From contig NC_059076.1 of the NCBI RefSeq assembly GCF_020497125.1, forward strand, positions 9,539,951 to 9,603,950: DNA of 64,000 nt, read 5' to 3'. This document shows, piece after piece, positions 1 through 11,666 of the stretch (the first letter of the stretch is position 1; each line of letters opens with the position of its first letter). The translations under genes were made by a program, and so were the position numbers. Source of the stretch: Mauremys mutica. Its lineage: Eukaryota; Chordata; Testudines; Geoemydidae. Under the pieces are notes generated by a model. That model searched no databases, had not been told where the DNA came from, and saw nothing but the letters and a program-made list of their open reading frames with translations.

Positions 1-282
1 TGATCTAAATGGTGATATTTCAATCATACAGCAGCACAATTCCCTAAAGCTTTGGAAGATCTAGGACTCAGTGATACCTGTGCATTCCCATTGGCTTCAG
101 GGGGGTTGCACAGATATGCATGCAGTGTTGCTAACTCTTACAATGTTATCACAAGTCTTGTGATATTTTTGTTTTTGGTTTTTTTTGGAACCCTCCAGCT
201 CCTGGAATCATGTAATTATAAGTAAATTTCTAGCCCTCCTGGGGACAAAAAAGGCTGAAATGTAAACTAAATGCACTCAAAA

Positions 283-505
283 CAGGGGCGGCTCCAGGCA
301 CCAGTGCAGCAAGTGCGTGCCTGGGGCGGCAAGCCACGGGGGCCGGCATGATGATCTCCATGAGGGCGGCAGTCAGGCAGCCTTCGGCAGCGTTTCTGCG
401 GAAGGTCTACCAGTCCCGTGGCTTCGGTGGCAATTCGGCAGCGGGTACGCGACTGGCAGATCACCCGCAGAACCGCCGCCGAATCAATACATAGAGCCAC
501 CCCTG
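283..505. mobile_element. hAT-type MITE with perfect 8-bp target duplication
   Basis: The left end begins caggggcggctcca and the right end closes with the inverted counterpart tagagccacccctg. Both sides are flanked by the identical 8-mer actcaaaa (275-282 and 506-513). Eight-bp duplications with CAGGG-type ends are the hallmark of the hAT superfamily. The GC-rich interior has no transposase, so it is non-autonomous. The ends resemble those of the element at 33497-33862. Confidence 0.88.
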
Positions 506-1040
506 ACTCAAAAGGTTCAAAAACTAGAAGGCAATTAAAAAGAGCTGTATAATTTTGGGGGCCTGACTCATGATTTTTCAGGCTTGGGGTTGGCAATGCT
601 GGAATGATTGGAATTTAGAGAAGAATCAACAAGATGTTGCACAAGAAGAATGAAATCCTGTTCACTCCCTCTTAGCCGCTTTGCCTCCGTAAAGCTAACA
701 GGAGTCCAAAGCGGAAAAAATAAACCCTTATTTTTAGCACTAAAGTGAGTGGATAGGCCTCGGAATACACACATGCATGTGGTCTGTTGAGTAAGAAGGT
801 GCCATTTTTACATCACAACTTTTCAGAACAGAATCACATTTAAGGTTTAATAGCAAAGGCCCATATAGAGAAAACTGCATGGTTTTCAGTTTATCTACAG
901 TCCCTCAGAAAGATCAAAACTGAGTCAGCTCTGTTGGCAATTGAATCTATTGTTCAAGGGAGTTGGCATATTAGATATCTGAGGTTTTTGATTATTGATA
1001 TGGGATTGAGTGCTGCATAAAGGAGATATGTGTGCTTGTG
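506..1040. other. Unassigned unique DNA
   Basis: No gene, splice-bounded exon or recognisable repeat seen. Short overlapping frames on both strands look like chance. Confidence 0.5.
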
Positions 1041-1310
1041 TAGATAAAAGGTGGTCAAAATGATATTTTCTGGGGAAAAAACTGGAAAGAAACTTTTCTA
1101 GAGTTTGATCAAAAAGTGAAATTCCATATTTCCCTTCTAAAACTCAAACATTTCAAGTTTTTGGTAAAAATTGTCATTTTTTTCAGTATTCCCAAATGAA
1201 AAATAATTGTTGAAAAACTGAAAATTTTCAAATGAAATGACTATCTTCAGTGAAAAAAAGCCATTTTTCTTTAACAAACAAAACAAAAGTTTTGACAATG
1301 TTTTTAACCA
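1041..1310. repeat. AT-rich MITE-like repeat (ggtcaaaa family)
   Basis: It opens with ggtggtcaaaatgatatttt and ends near ttttgacaatgttttt, an imperfect inverted pair. Runs of gaaaa and ttttc give internal symmetry. Similar AT-rich, self-complementary stretches occur at 53255-53680 and 61701-61960. The family assignment is my inference; no coding potential. Confidence 0.4.
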
Positions 1311-1461
1311 GTCGCAGTAGATAGTTAATATAGGGAGTGCCATCTACTGGTAGATAAGAATATGTAGTCTTGTTCATAAATTAGAAGGTTCAAATAAAGT
1401 TTTTGTATATGCAAAACATTCTTGATTCCAAATTTTAATGACTATGCCACCCCTCTAGTTA

Positions 1462-1650
1462 TACACCGCTGCCTCGATATAACGCCACCCAATATAACAC
1501 AAATTTGGATATAATGCAGTAAAGCAGTGCTCGGGGCAGGGCTGCACACTCCAGTGGATCAAAGCAAGTTCGATATAAGTCGGTTTCACCTATAATGCGG
1601 TAAGATATTTTGGCTCCCAAGGACAGCGTTATATCAAGGTAGAGGTGTGC
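1462..1650. mobile_element. Small MITE with gatataacgc terminal inverted repeats
   Basis: The left end reads acaccgctgcctcgatataa and the right end is its inverted, diverged counterpart, gcgttatatcaaggtagagg. It lies between TA dinucleotides, which would suit a Tc1/mariner or pogo-like MITE. The exact ends are uncertain by a base or two. Confidence 0.55.
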
Positions 1651-1721
1651 TATATATTGGAACTATGGCTTTTTAAGTATCCATTAGTTCCTGAAAAATA
1701 CCTTATGCTAATATATTAGTT

Positions 1722-2060
1722 TATAGACTCATAGACTCATAGACTTTAAGGTCAGAAGGGACCATTATGATCATCTAGTCTGACATCCTGCACAATGCAG
1801 GCCACAGAATCTCACCCATCCACTTCTATAACAAACCCCTAGCCTATGTCTGAGTTATTGAAGTCCCCAAATTGCGGTTTGAAGACCTCAAGCTGCAGAG
1901 AATCCTCCAGCAAGTGACCCGTGCCCCATGCTGCAGAGGAAGGCGAAAAACCTCCAGGGCCTCTGCCAATCTGCCCTTCCCGACCCCAAATATGGCTATC
2001 AGTTAAACCCTGAGCATGTGGGCAAGACTCACCAGCCAGCACCCAGGAAAGAACTCTCTG
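1722..2060 (-). mobile_element. CR1 LINE 3' end, antisense
   Basis: The terminal direct repeat (agactcat units) at the left followed by tttaaggtcagaagggacca is the reversed 3' terminus of a reptile CR1. Two near-identical copies lie at 9771-10165 and 18750-19145. This copy lacks about 15 bases (ctggaggaaaattcc) present in the others near 1971. It is 5'-truncated and non-coding. Confidence 0.85.
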
Positions 2061-3631
2061 TTTGACTGATTAGGTACCTGAAATAAGTACCAGAGTAGGC
2101 TAAATATTTCATGCTCAGATATAGTATATTAAAATGATTTCCTAGCATTAGCCTAGCATGTCTTTATTAGCATTCAGCACCACTGCTGTAGCATGAGAAA
2201 AGAGAATCACTGAAATGTAGAGGGAGAATATAAAAATGAACAGGGAGGAAACTCAATTATTTCTTGACTGTGATGTGGAGACCTCTCTCTCAACTCACCT
2301 GCTGCCAACCAACCTCCTACCTTCTCCTGATCATCTACCTGTGTACAAAAAAATCCCAAAGTAAACAAAACAAACAAACAACAGAAAAAAAGCCGACATA
2401 CCAGAAGAAAAGTTTCAGTACAATAAGCATCCACTGGTTTGCGTAACCTACTTTCAGCCATCCCACCAGAAGAGTGTACATAACCAATGCATAGGTAGCA
2501 ACTGGAGGAATCAAGAGAGCACATTATGGGCATGTTTTGGCAGGGAATCTCAAAGAGACCATATAGAGAGTCCACTGAAAAGGTGCATTACTGTTCAAGT
2601 CACAGGCTGACTCTACTAACACAGCACAAAAGCCACAGTGATGGTGAAGCTGGAAGGATTCGGGACAGGGATAGTTTAGTTGAGACAAGTGGCAGAGCTC
2701 TCACCTAGCAGACTTTATGTAACAGCAAGAACTAGTCTCCAACTGCTGTGGGAGATATAGTGACCAATGCCCATAACCATGGGGGAGAGGTTAACAATAG
2801 CTGTCTTGGAAAGAGAAGCCATGTCCCATGCTAGGCTCAATATGTACCTTCCCCACAGAGGAGTGGCTGATGGGTTGTGCCAAATGCCCCATGCCCCTTT
2901 CCACTCTCTGCCAACACACAATCTATGCACAGTGTGGCACCATTGTGCTTGCTCTGGACATCCAGCCCCTAACATTATCATGTCTGAAGGCCAGTATTGT
3001 TCCGTCACATCAGAGATTTCCTGCCTGACAGTCCCATTAGCTTCCCTTTATAAGCACCGCCCCCCCCCGCAGCAGTCCACTGTTGCCATAGTAACAATAG
3101 TGCACGTGCACAACACAATATACTTAACAGCTGGCTGTGACAGCTTTCATTTATGCTCTCCTTGCACTTCGGTTCTATGTGCTGGCTGGATTCCATCTCC
3201 TGGACATATTGGTCTAAAATCTGCTCTCAGCTACAGTGGCGTAATTCTCAAGGCACCTCGCTGACTTCAGTGGAGTCACCCGAGAGCTACACCAAGTGTG
3301 AACGACAGCAGGATTGCTGTATCTTTGGCAACTCCCTCTTTCTGCAGGCTACTATGGCTGTCCCAAGTTCAACTTCTGTGTTGCCTACACTGCAGTACAC
3401 ACAGGGGCAGCTTTGTGGTGTGCCTGGTTTGGTGCACAGCACACTTCTTTGGACTATGTGTGCAGCAACTCATGCCTAGGGGGTTTAGGGGCCTGTGTGT
3501 TAAATAATGAGTCTGTGACTAGAACTTCAGAAATGCAGAATTTAGCTTATCAAAGTGAAGGTTAAGCAGTGATCTGATCAGGTCTAAAAGTACCTACTTG
3601 TGGAGATTTCTGATACTGAAGGGCTCTTTAA
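2061..3631. other. Unassigned DNA, no supported gene
   Basis: Several short open frames overlap on both strands (about 2767-3264 plus and 2715-3008 minus), but none shows a recognisable domain, codon bias or splice signals. A C-run sits near 3060-3070. Confidence 0.5.
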
Positions 3632-3639
3632 TTTAGCAG

Positions 3640-4757
3640 TAGGACTGTCTATTAATCACAGTTAATGCACGTGATTAACGCAAAGCAAATTAACTAGATA
3701 TTTAAAAAGGTGCAATTAATCACTGTTTTAATCACACTGTTAAACAATAATAGAATACCAATTTACATTTATGATAAATATTTTTGGATGTTTTCTACAT
3801 TTTTGAATATACTGTTTTCAGTTGCAACACAGTGTATGAAGTGTACAGTGCTCACTTTATATTATTTGTTTTTGATTACAAATATTTGCACTGTAAAAAA
3901 GAACTAGCATTTTTCAATTCATCTCATACAAGTCCACTCAGTCCTACTTCTTGTTCAGCCAATCGCGAAGACAAACAAATTTATTTACATTTATGGGAGT
4001 TAATGCTGCCTGCTTCTTATTTACAATGTCACCTGAAATAGGCGTTCAAATGGCACTGTTGTAGCCAGCATTGCAAGGTATTTACATGCCAGATATATTA
4101 AACATTCCTATGCTCCTTCATGTGTCGACTTGTAGACGCTAAAGTTTTACGTTGTTTTGTTTTTGAATGCAGTTATGTAAATAATAATAATCATAATAAT
4201 AATTCTACATTTGTAAGTTGCACTTTCACAATATAGAGATTATACTACAGTACTTGTATGAGGTGAACTGAAAAATACTATTTCTTTTGTTTATATATTT
4301 TACAGTGCAAATATTTTCAATCAAAAATAATATGAAGCAAGCACTATACACTTTGTATTCTGTGTTGTAATTGAAACCAATATATTTAAACATGTAGAAA
4401 AACATCCAAGATACTTATATTAAATGTAAATTGGTATTTTATTATTTGTATAACAGTGCGATTAAAACTGCGATTAATTGCGACTTTTTCTTAATCTTGT
4501 GTTTAATTATCAGAGGGGTAGCTGTGTTAGTCTGGTTCTGTAAAAGCAGCAAAGAATCCTGTGGCACCTTATAGACTAACAGACGTTTTGCAGCATGAGC
4601 TTTCGTGGGTGAATACCCACTTCTTCAGATGCAAGAAGTGGGTATTCACCCACGAAAGCTCATGCTGCAAAACGTCTGTTAGTCTATATGGTGCCACAGG
4701 ATTCTTTGCTGCTTTTGTGTTTAATTGTGATTTTTTTTTAATTGTTTGACAGCCCTG
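3640..4757. mobile_element. hAT-type non-autonomous element (interrupted by PLE hairpin)
   Basis: The left end taggactgtctattaatcac matches the inverted right end ending caattgtttgacagccctg-like sequence. Flanks tttagcag (3632-3639) and gttagcaa (4758-4765) agree at 6 of 8 positions, consistent with an old 8-bp duplication. The interior is AT-rich, partly self-complementary (the segment near 3780-3900 recurs inverted near 4290-4440) and non-coding. A PLE fold-back was inserted at 4509-4714. Confidence 0.72.
4509..4714. mobile_element. Penelope-like element tail as a near-perfect hairpin
   Basis: Arms at 4546-4625 and 4633-4712 are 80 nt each with one mismatch, around a 7-nt loop (4626-4632). 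The insert is bounded by the direct repeat ttgtgtttaatt (4497-4508 and 4715-4726), so it integrated as a unit into the hAT element. The sequence matches the 3' tail of the PLE copies elsewhere in the window (tgtggcacc, agactaaca, agctttcgtggg). It has no coding capacity. Confidence 0.85.
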
Positions 4758-4804
4758 GTTAGCAAACAAAGGCCTAATAAGGTCTGGATATTGAAATTAG
4801 ACAA

Positions 4805-5091
4805 GGTCCTGGTCTACACACAGAAATGGCATCAGTTTAAATAAAAGTGTGATGTTAAACTGGTTTAGTTATTCCAGAACAACTTTGTGTATGAACACCC
4901 TTACATTAGTTTAAACCCGGCTGTTTAGCTTGCCCCTATTAAATGAAAGGTGCACAATAAACTGATGTAAGCTTGATTTAAACTGGTGTATGAGTGTCCA
5001 CACACAAAACTGCAACTGTTAAGGTAAAATTGATTTAACATTGCACCTTTAGCTAAACTGATGCAACTTCTATGTAAGTGTAGCCAGGTCC
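4805..5091. mobile_element. hAT-like MITE (ggtctacac ends)
   Basis: The left end aggtcctggtctacaca pairs with the right end gtaagtgtagccaggtcc in inverted orientation. The interior is rich in taaactggttta-like symmetric motifs and carries no ORF. The target duplication is not clear. Confidence 0.6.
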
Positions 5092-5154
5092 AAATTCAAA
5101 TAGACCTGAGGCATGCATTTTGAAGTGTGGGTAACTGACCACTGAAAGAAGGTA

Positions 5155-5339
5155 CCAGGGATGAGATGGATAAGCCATCACTTGAAGTCTTTAAATGAAG
5201 ACTGGGTGGTTTTCTAAAAGAGCTGCTCTAGTTCAAATAGAAGTTATTGGATTGATGCATGACTCACTGGGTGAAATTCTCTGCTCTGTGTTGTGATCAC
5301 AATGGTCTCTTATAGCCTTAAAATCTATAAATCTATGAT
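5155..5339 (+). mobile_element. CR1 LINE 3' end fragment
   Basis: The order of motifs (ccatcacttgaagtctttaa, ttttctaaaagagctgctct, gggtgaaattct, aaaatctataaatctatgat) is that of a diverged CR1 3' terminus in sense orientation, as also seen at 57230-57762. Confidence 0.7.
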
Positions 5340-5554
5340 GAGTGGTAGGTGAATCTCAAAAGGTGCCAGTAGTTTAGGTTCAGATAATTAGGCTGTTTTT
5401 TTGAGGAGGTGTTCATTGGATGGGCCGTGTGCAGTGACACTGGTCAGAGACTCAGGAGTAGCAAATGTGATCTTAGCATGTCCCACTACCCCAGATTTGA
5501 TTGATGGCTAGAGATGATGGGACCTGTTGGCAATTTCTGTTCACATCAGTTTTA

Positions 5555-5890
5555 AATTATTAGTATTATTATGTATTTGTCTTACCGGAGCGCTTAGGAG
5601 CCCCAATCATGGACCAGGACCACTCATTGTTCTTGGGGCTGTACAAGTACAGAACTCAAAGACCGTATCTGCTCCAAAGAGGTTACATTTGTGGTACTGC
5701 ACCCTGCCCCGCTTTTTATTAATAATATGACAAGAGCATCTAGAGGTCACATTGGGCTAAGCACTGTACAAACACCTAGTAGGTAAGAGGCAGTTCCTGT
5801 CCCCAAAAAGTATACAGCCAAAATAGACAAAAGAAGTATTATTACCCTCGTTTTACAGGTAGGGCATTCAGAGGTCAAGGCCCAGATCCA
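5555..5890 (+). repeat. Ancient L2/MIR-like repeats
   Basis: Two adjacent diverged blocks are seen. The first contains gcgcttaggagccccaatca; the second contains gctaagcactgtacaaacac and a ttttacaggtagggcattcag segment typical of MIR/L2 3' regions. No coding capacity; identity inferred from motif order. Confidence 0.5.
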
Positions 5891-5926
5891 CAAGGGTACT
5901 GAAGCGCCTAACTTCCAGAGTAATCA

Positions 5927-6145
5927 ATTAGAGAGACCAGTGAGTGTGGTAGTATCTTTTATTGGACCAACTTCTGTTGGTGAGTGACACAAGCTGTCAG
6001 GCTACACAGAGCTCTTCGTCAGGTTCTTCTACAGACCTGAGGAAGAGCTCTGTGTAGTTCGAAAGCTTGTCTCTTTCACCAACAGAAGTCGGTCCGATAA
6101 AAGATATTACCTCACTTGCTTTGTCTCTCTAATATCCTGAGAGCG
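5927..6145. mobile_element. PLE-derived fold-back (second hairpin)
   Basis: The left arm (about 5927-6024) and right arm (about 6035-6133) are inverted copies of a tail containing cttttattggaccaactt and gctacacagagctctt, with a loop of about 10 nt. The right side continues into an unpaired tail (gacatggctacaaca). It is more diverged than the 4.6-kb hairpin. The same tail recurs at 13895-14018, 16172-16285 and 41487-41660. Confidence 0.75.
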
Positions 6146-7078
6146 ACATGGCTACAACACTACATCCATTGACATCAACGGGAGGTAAGAGCCTCAGTAG
6201 TTTGTGGCTCTGAGCTAAAATGCTTGGCGCAATGCAACAGAGACAAGAATTGAACACAGCTTTTTTGAGGCCCAGCCCAGGGTCTTTCCACAAAGACCAT
6301 CTTTCTGACCCACAGCTGTCTATTAGTTTTTGGTTGTTTTCATCGCTTGTAGCGGGAGCTTGTGAAATGAAACTTTTCTGAGAAGTAGGCCATGTAGCTA
6401 TGCGCAAATTGAAATTGCAAACCTATAGTGCTGGTAACTGAGGCAGTTTGTTGTTAGTGGTGAAATCAAATTAGCAACCCAATCGGCCTAGAATTTTCAA
6501 GTAAAAAATATTGTTCTCCTGGTTTTGTTCACGATCGCTGACGTGAAGATAAACGACTTTGATTCTCATCTCAACTCAATGTGCCTAGCCCTAGACACTA
6601 CACAATAATTCCTTGCTTAGCAATTGATTTTTTTATTAAAAATTCTGAGAACAATTTCAAACCCAACCTTTTTTTCCCCTGTGGTCTTTTATTTCTTGTT
6701 TGCTCGCTCACTGATCTGGCTGTCAGGGCAGTGCATTGACAAATAAATCACTGTCAGAGCCCAATTCCCCAATGAATAACCGCCACGAGTCCCAACTAAC
6801 AACACAGCCAGTCAAAGATCTGTATTTCTTAGCTTTCTCAAAGTTTGCTGACTTTGTGGCATGACATTGTGAATGAGGATGCATGAAATAGAATAACACC
6901 GAGAGCATACCCATTGATTGGAGAAATGTGGATAATCCAAGCCCTGTACTACTATGCAGGGGGGAGACCTACCTAACCCAGATTAAAAGGCATTTATCAC
7001 AAGCACCATGTGGTCCAGTGAATTGGGCCCTGGATTCAGAATTAGGAGATCTAGCTTCTAGTCTTATCTATGATCTTA
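6146..7078. other. Unassigned unique DNA
   Basis: Nothing recognisable. AT-rich in the middle; short frames only. Confidence 0.5.
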
Positions 7079-7545
7079 AGAACATAAGAATGGCCATACT
7101 GGGTCAGAACAAAGGTCCATCCAGCCCAGCATCCTGTCTACCAAGAGTGGCCAATGCCAGGTGCCCCAGAGGGAGTGAACCTAACAGGTAATGATCAAGT
7201 GATCTCTCTCCTGCCATCCATCTCCACCCTCTGACAAACAGAGGCTAGGGACACCATTCGTTACCCATCCTGGCTAATAGCCATTAATGGACTTAACCTC
7301 CATGAATGTATCTAGTTCTCTTTTAAACTCTGTTATAGTGCTAGCCTTCACAACCTCCTCAGGCAAGGAGTTCCACAGGTTGACTATGCGCTGTGTGAAG
7401 AAGAACTTCCTTTTATTTGTTTTAAACCTGCTGCCCATTCATTTCATTTGGTGGCCCCTAGTTCTTGTATTATGGGAACAAGTACATAACTTTTCCTTAT
7501 CCACTTTCTCCACATCACTCATGATTTTATATACCTCTTCTGTGT
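7079..7545 (-). mobile_element. CR1 LINE fragment, antisense
   Basis: It starts aagaacataagaatggccat and runs through ccatccagcccagcatcctg and gaagaagaacttccttttat, the antisense of a CR1 3' region whose sense strand encodes the end of the reverse-transcriptase ORF and the 3' UTR. Stops and indels break any frame. Confidence 0.75.
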
Positions 7546-7589
7546 GACCTTCCTCTTTCTGTGCTTCTGTTTCCACCCTTTCTCTCCTC

Positions 7590-7715
7590 AGATTGTAAAC
7601 TTCTCATGGTAGGGGATGGGCTCTTACTCTGCACAAGAACAATGCCCAGCATAAGAGAGTTCTGATTTCAGCTGCATCCTCTGGGTGATACCACAGTACA
7701 GATAATAATAAGTGA
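7590..7715 (-). repeat. L2/MIR-like ancient repeat
   Basis: The string agattgtaaacttctcatgg followed by a diverged promoter-less tail and an AATAAT stretch is the reverse orientation of the repeat type at 5555-5700. Confidence 0.4.
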
Positions 7716-9534
7716 TGCAAACTGAGGACTCTGCTTGAAAATTGGAAAAACAAAGATCTTGTTACAAAATTATTTCCCCAACACTATCTCAGGGCCAATG
7801 TCTGCCATTCATTTGTACAGTTAGATCAATGGAAGGCTACAGTATATCCAGCTCTTGTCTCACACTATTGGATGGCTTTGTTCGAGCCTCAGGTAACGAA
7901 ACTGGGTAATTACCTGAAAAATTTGGCTTTCATTTAAAAAAAAAAAAGGAAATTTCTGTCCTTCATGGTTGCAATGATCAGCTTGAAAACAGGACCCCAA
8001 ATCATTCTAGCACAAAAAGGCAAATAAAAAGAATCCTAGATTTATTATTTTTAAATCTTATGATTTTTAAGCCAATCTCATGATTTTGTCAGACCTGATT
8101 TTTGAAGTGTTAGAGTGGCAGTACTGAGCAAACTGTTCCCAAGCCCGCTCCTGAGGCATTAGCAGGCAGGGTGAGAGGGGACAAATCCTTGTGTAAAATC
8201 ATAGGATTCACTTCTAATCTTACTTTCACTGCTGTAAAATACCAGTGCTTCTCCTGAAGTCCGTGGGAATCATGCTGATTTACAACTAGTGTAAGAGATA
8301 AATGGAGATGGAAAAGGAGTAGATAGCTGTAGAACACCAGGGCTATCCCTCTGCTACTGCAGAATACAGTCCCAGACCAAAACACAGCAGCATCCTGCTA
8401 GCAGCGCTATGAAAGATGCCAGTAAAGATACTGTACCTGCAACTGACTCAGAATGTATGGGGGCACATGGCATTGGCAACAATGCTATCAGACTAAGTCA
8501 CAGAAAAATAAAATAAAGATTCAGCAACAGTTGACTAATGGGAAACACCTTACAGCCTTCTTGATGCCTTCGCTGAGTCTTAATCTATTAGTTGCTTGTT
8601 CATGAACATCCTTGAAATACTTGATCAAACATGCAGAACAAGTTTATTCACTGCCTGAGTTGGAGACAATGGTGGGACATGGGTTTCACCCACAGTTAGA
8701 TGTGTATCCTACTACACAGAGGTAGCTGGACCTTCCCCAGTAGGAGAGGTCCAGCTGCATTATGAAGATCAAGATGTACGTTTTAGTCAGAATTAGTTAA
8801 CGTAGGAGCACAAGTCCCATTGACTCAGCACCTGTGATCCTAAATCATGTAGATTGCTCTGAAAATCTCACCCACGGTTACTTAATGAGGTGCCTAAACA
8901 GACTTAAAGCATCAGATTTTAGCATCCTATTTCTGAAAATCTTGGCTCAGAGCCCCTTCAAAAGTGTTGCGCTCTGGGAAACATTTCTTTTTATGATGAC
9001 AATCACTGGCCTCTTTCCGATTTCCCTGTCTCTCTCCAGCCATTGGCATGGAGCCTGTACCTCCAAGTCACAAGGGAAGGATGAACATGCTGTTAACAGC
9101 TCTTTCTATAATGCTCACACAGGATTTCACAGTCTGTCATATAGAAGTAATATTCTGTCACATTAATATGATTCTTATAACAGTATTTATGTCAAAACCC
9201 CTGTCTTTCTTCATTTTCACTGGCATGAAAAGTAAGGTTTTTAACAACTATGGTAATAGGTAATAATGTAGTATTAGAACATAAATTGAGTGACAACACA
9301 GATATCCATAAAGTGACAAGGAGATGTTACAATTTGCCTCAAACACTTATTTTGGAGATGTGCTTGTGTGGCTTAATTTTAGTATGTACTAGCTATAATT
9401 ATCAGAAGGAACAGAAAAGCTCAGCAAAGAGGGGGAAAAATCTTTCTATTTTAATTAAAGGCAAGCATACAGCATACAGCAAAACACAACATTTCCAGTA
9501 AGTTCTCAGAATGTGCTGGGGATTACTTTTTGTG
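7716..9534. other. Unassigned DNA
   Basis: No supported gene. Only a diverged 'gattttagc...tgaaaatcttgg' type repeat near 8830-8955 is recognisable. Frames up to 110 codons lack any domain. Confidence 0.5.
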
Positions 9535-9770
9535 TTAGAAAGTGGAGGAAATAACCCAGAGGACAGCCATTTTACACTGGATTCTGACCAACAGGGAAGA
9601 ATTGGTTGTAAATATGAAGATGGAAGGCAATCTGGTGGAAAAACACAAAATGATAGATTTCATGATTGTAAGGAAAGGAAGGAGGGACCGCAAGAGAATA
9701 AGGCCAACGGACTTCAAAAAAACCAGACTTTAACAAATTCAGAGCACTGGTAGGTAAGGTTAGTAAATCT

Positions 9771-10165
9771 AGACTCATAGACTCATAGACTTTAAGGTCA
9801 GAAGGGACCATTATGATCATCTAGTCTGACCTCCTGCACAATGAAGGCCACAGAATCTCACCCATCCACTTCAGTAACAAACCTCTAACCTATGTCTGAG
9901 TTATTGAAGTCCTCAAATTGTGGTTTGAAGACCTCAAGGTGCAGAGAATCCTCCAGCAAGTGACCCATGCCCCATGCTGCAGAGGAAGGTGAAAAACCTC
10001 CAGGGCCTCTGCCAATCTGCCCTGGAGGAAAATTCCTTCCCGACCCCAAATATGGCTATCAGTTAAACCCTGAGCATGTGGGCAAGACTCACCAGCCAGC
10101 ACCCAGGAAAGAATTCTCTGTAGTAACTCAGATCCCATCCCATCTAACATCCCATCACAGACCAG
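9771..10165 (-). mobile_element. CR1 3' end inserted antisense inside an older CR1
   Basis: The terminal agactcat repeats mark its 3' end at the left. The host CR1 reads across the insertion (tagtaaatct ... ctaagggataaagg), and the tetramer atct occurs on both sides (9767-9770 and 10166-10169). It is closely similar to the copies at 1722 and 18750. Confidence 0.82.
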
Positions 10166-10407
10166 ATCTAAGGGATAAAGGAGATCAGGAGAGCTGGCAG
10201 TTTCTCAGGGAGACAATATTAATGGCACAACTCTGAAGTATCCCAATGAGAAGGAAAAATAAGAATAGTTAGAGGCTCTTTAATGACCTGAAAATCAAAA
10301 TGGAATCCTGCAAGAAATGGAAACAGACTAATTGCTAAAGAGGAGTACAGAAGAATAGCACAAGGATGTAGGGATAAAATCAGAAAGGTTAACACACAAA
10401 TTGAGTT

Positions 10408-10785
10408 ATGCCTAGCAAGGGACATAAGAGGTTCTTTAAATACAGTTGGAGCAAGAGAAAGATGAAGGAAAGTGTAGGTCTTCTATTTAGCATGGAAGGG
10501 GAGCTAATGACTAGTGACATCATGAAAGGTGAATTCTTTTATGCCTATTTTGTTTCATTCTTCACTGAAAAGGTTAATGGTGACCAGATTCCCAACCCAA
10601 TTAATATTCACAACAAGGGGAAAGAAACACAAGTCACAAAAGGGAAAGAACAGATTACGGAATATTTAGATGTATTCAAGTCAGCAGGGCCTAAGGAAAT
10701 TCACCCTAAGGTACATAAGGAACTGGCTGAAACAGTCTTGGAACTGTTAGCAATTACCTTTGAGAAGGCATGGAGGACAGATTAG
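10408..10785 (+). pseudogene. CR1 ORF2 reverse-transcriptase N-terminal remnant
   Basis: A frame of 125 codons with the CR1 layout. It opens with a basic FFKYSWSKRK segment, then an ESVGLL motif, FVSFFTEKV, and a KSAGPKEIHPKVHKELAE block corresponding to the KS-GPDGIHP-VLKELA region before RT motif 1. The frame stops at about 10783. Beyond the stop the same frame family continues as PEDWRRANFVSIFSKG and a YLDFSKAFDTVPQ-like motif near 11070-11100, the first catalytic aspartate region. Several stops intervene, so it is dead. No promoter or 5' half is present. It belongs to the long host CR1. Confidence 0.75.
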
Positions 10786-11103
10786 GCCCCAGAAGACTGG
10801 AGAAGAGCAAACTTTGTATCTATCTTTAGCAAGGGGAACAAAGAGGACCCAGGGAATTAGAGACCACTCAGCCTAACTTTGACACCTGGGAAGATACTGT
10901 AACAAATTATTAAGCGATCAATGTGTAAGCACCTAGAATATAATAAAGTCATAGGGAATAGCCAGCGTGGATATGTGAAGACAAATCAGGCCAAACCAAC
11001 GTAATTTTCTTCTTTGACAGGGTTACTGGCCTAGTGATGGGGGGGGGGAGAAGTAGATGTGCTATATCTTGATTTTAGTAAGGCTTTTGACACAGTCCCA
11101 CAA

Positions 11104-11666
11104 TAAGAACAGGAGTACTTGTGGCACCTTAGAGACTAACAAATTTATTAGAGCATAAGCTTTCGTGGGCTACAGCCCACTTCATCGGATGCATGCAGTG
11201 GAAAATACAGTAGGGAGATATATATAAACAGAGAACATGAAACAATGGGTGTTACCATACACACTCTAACAAGAGTGATCAGTTAAGGTGAGCTATTACC
11301 AGCAGGAGAGAAAAAAAACTGTTTGTAGTGGTAATGAAAACGATCCATTTGCAGCAGTTGACAAGAAGGTGTGAGGAACAGTGTGTGTGTGTGTATGTGT
11401 GTGGGGAAATAAACATGGGGAAATAGTTTTACTTTGTGTAATGACCCATCCACTCCCAGTCTTTATTCAAGCCTAATTTAATGGTGTCCATTTTGCAAAT
11501 TAATTCCAATTCAGCAGTCTCTCATTGGAGTCTGTTTTTGAAGTTGGTTTGTTGTAATATTGTGACTTTTACGTCTGTAATCGAGTGACCGGGGAGACTG
11601 AAGTGTTCTTTGACTGGTTTGTGTCCAAATCAGATGTCAAGAATTATAACATTCAAAAACCAGTCA
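11104..11666 (-). mobile_element. Penelope-like element tail with terminal inversion
   Basis: It matches the PLE copy at 32660-33240 over its length (aagaacaggagtacttgtgg, gagaacatgaaacaatgggt, tccactcccagtctttattc). At 11621-11656 the element's own sequence is inverted between short arms tgactggttt (11611-11620) and aaaccagtca (11657-11666). It lies in the CR1 RT remnant. A (GT)n run sits at about 11384-11402. Confidence 0.75.

Noticed and set aside
2767..3264. A 165-codon plus frame
   Set aside because: Overlaps frames on both strands, no domain, no conserved splice borders; treated as chance.
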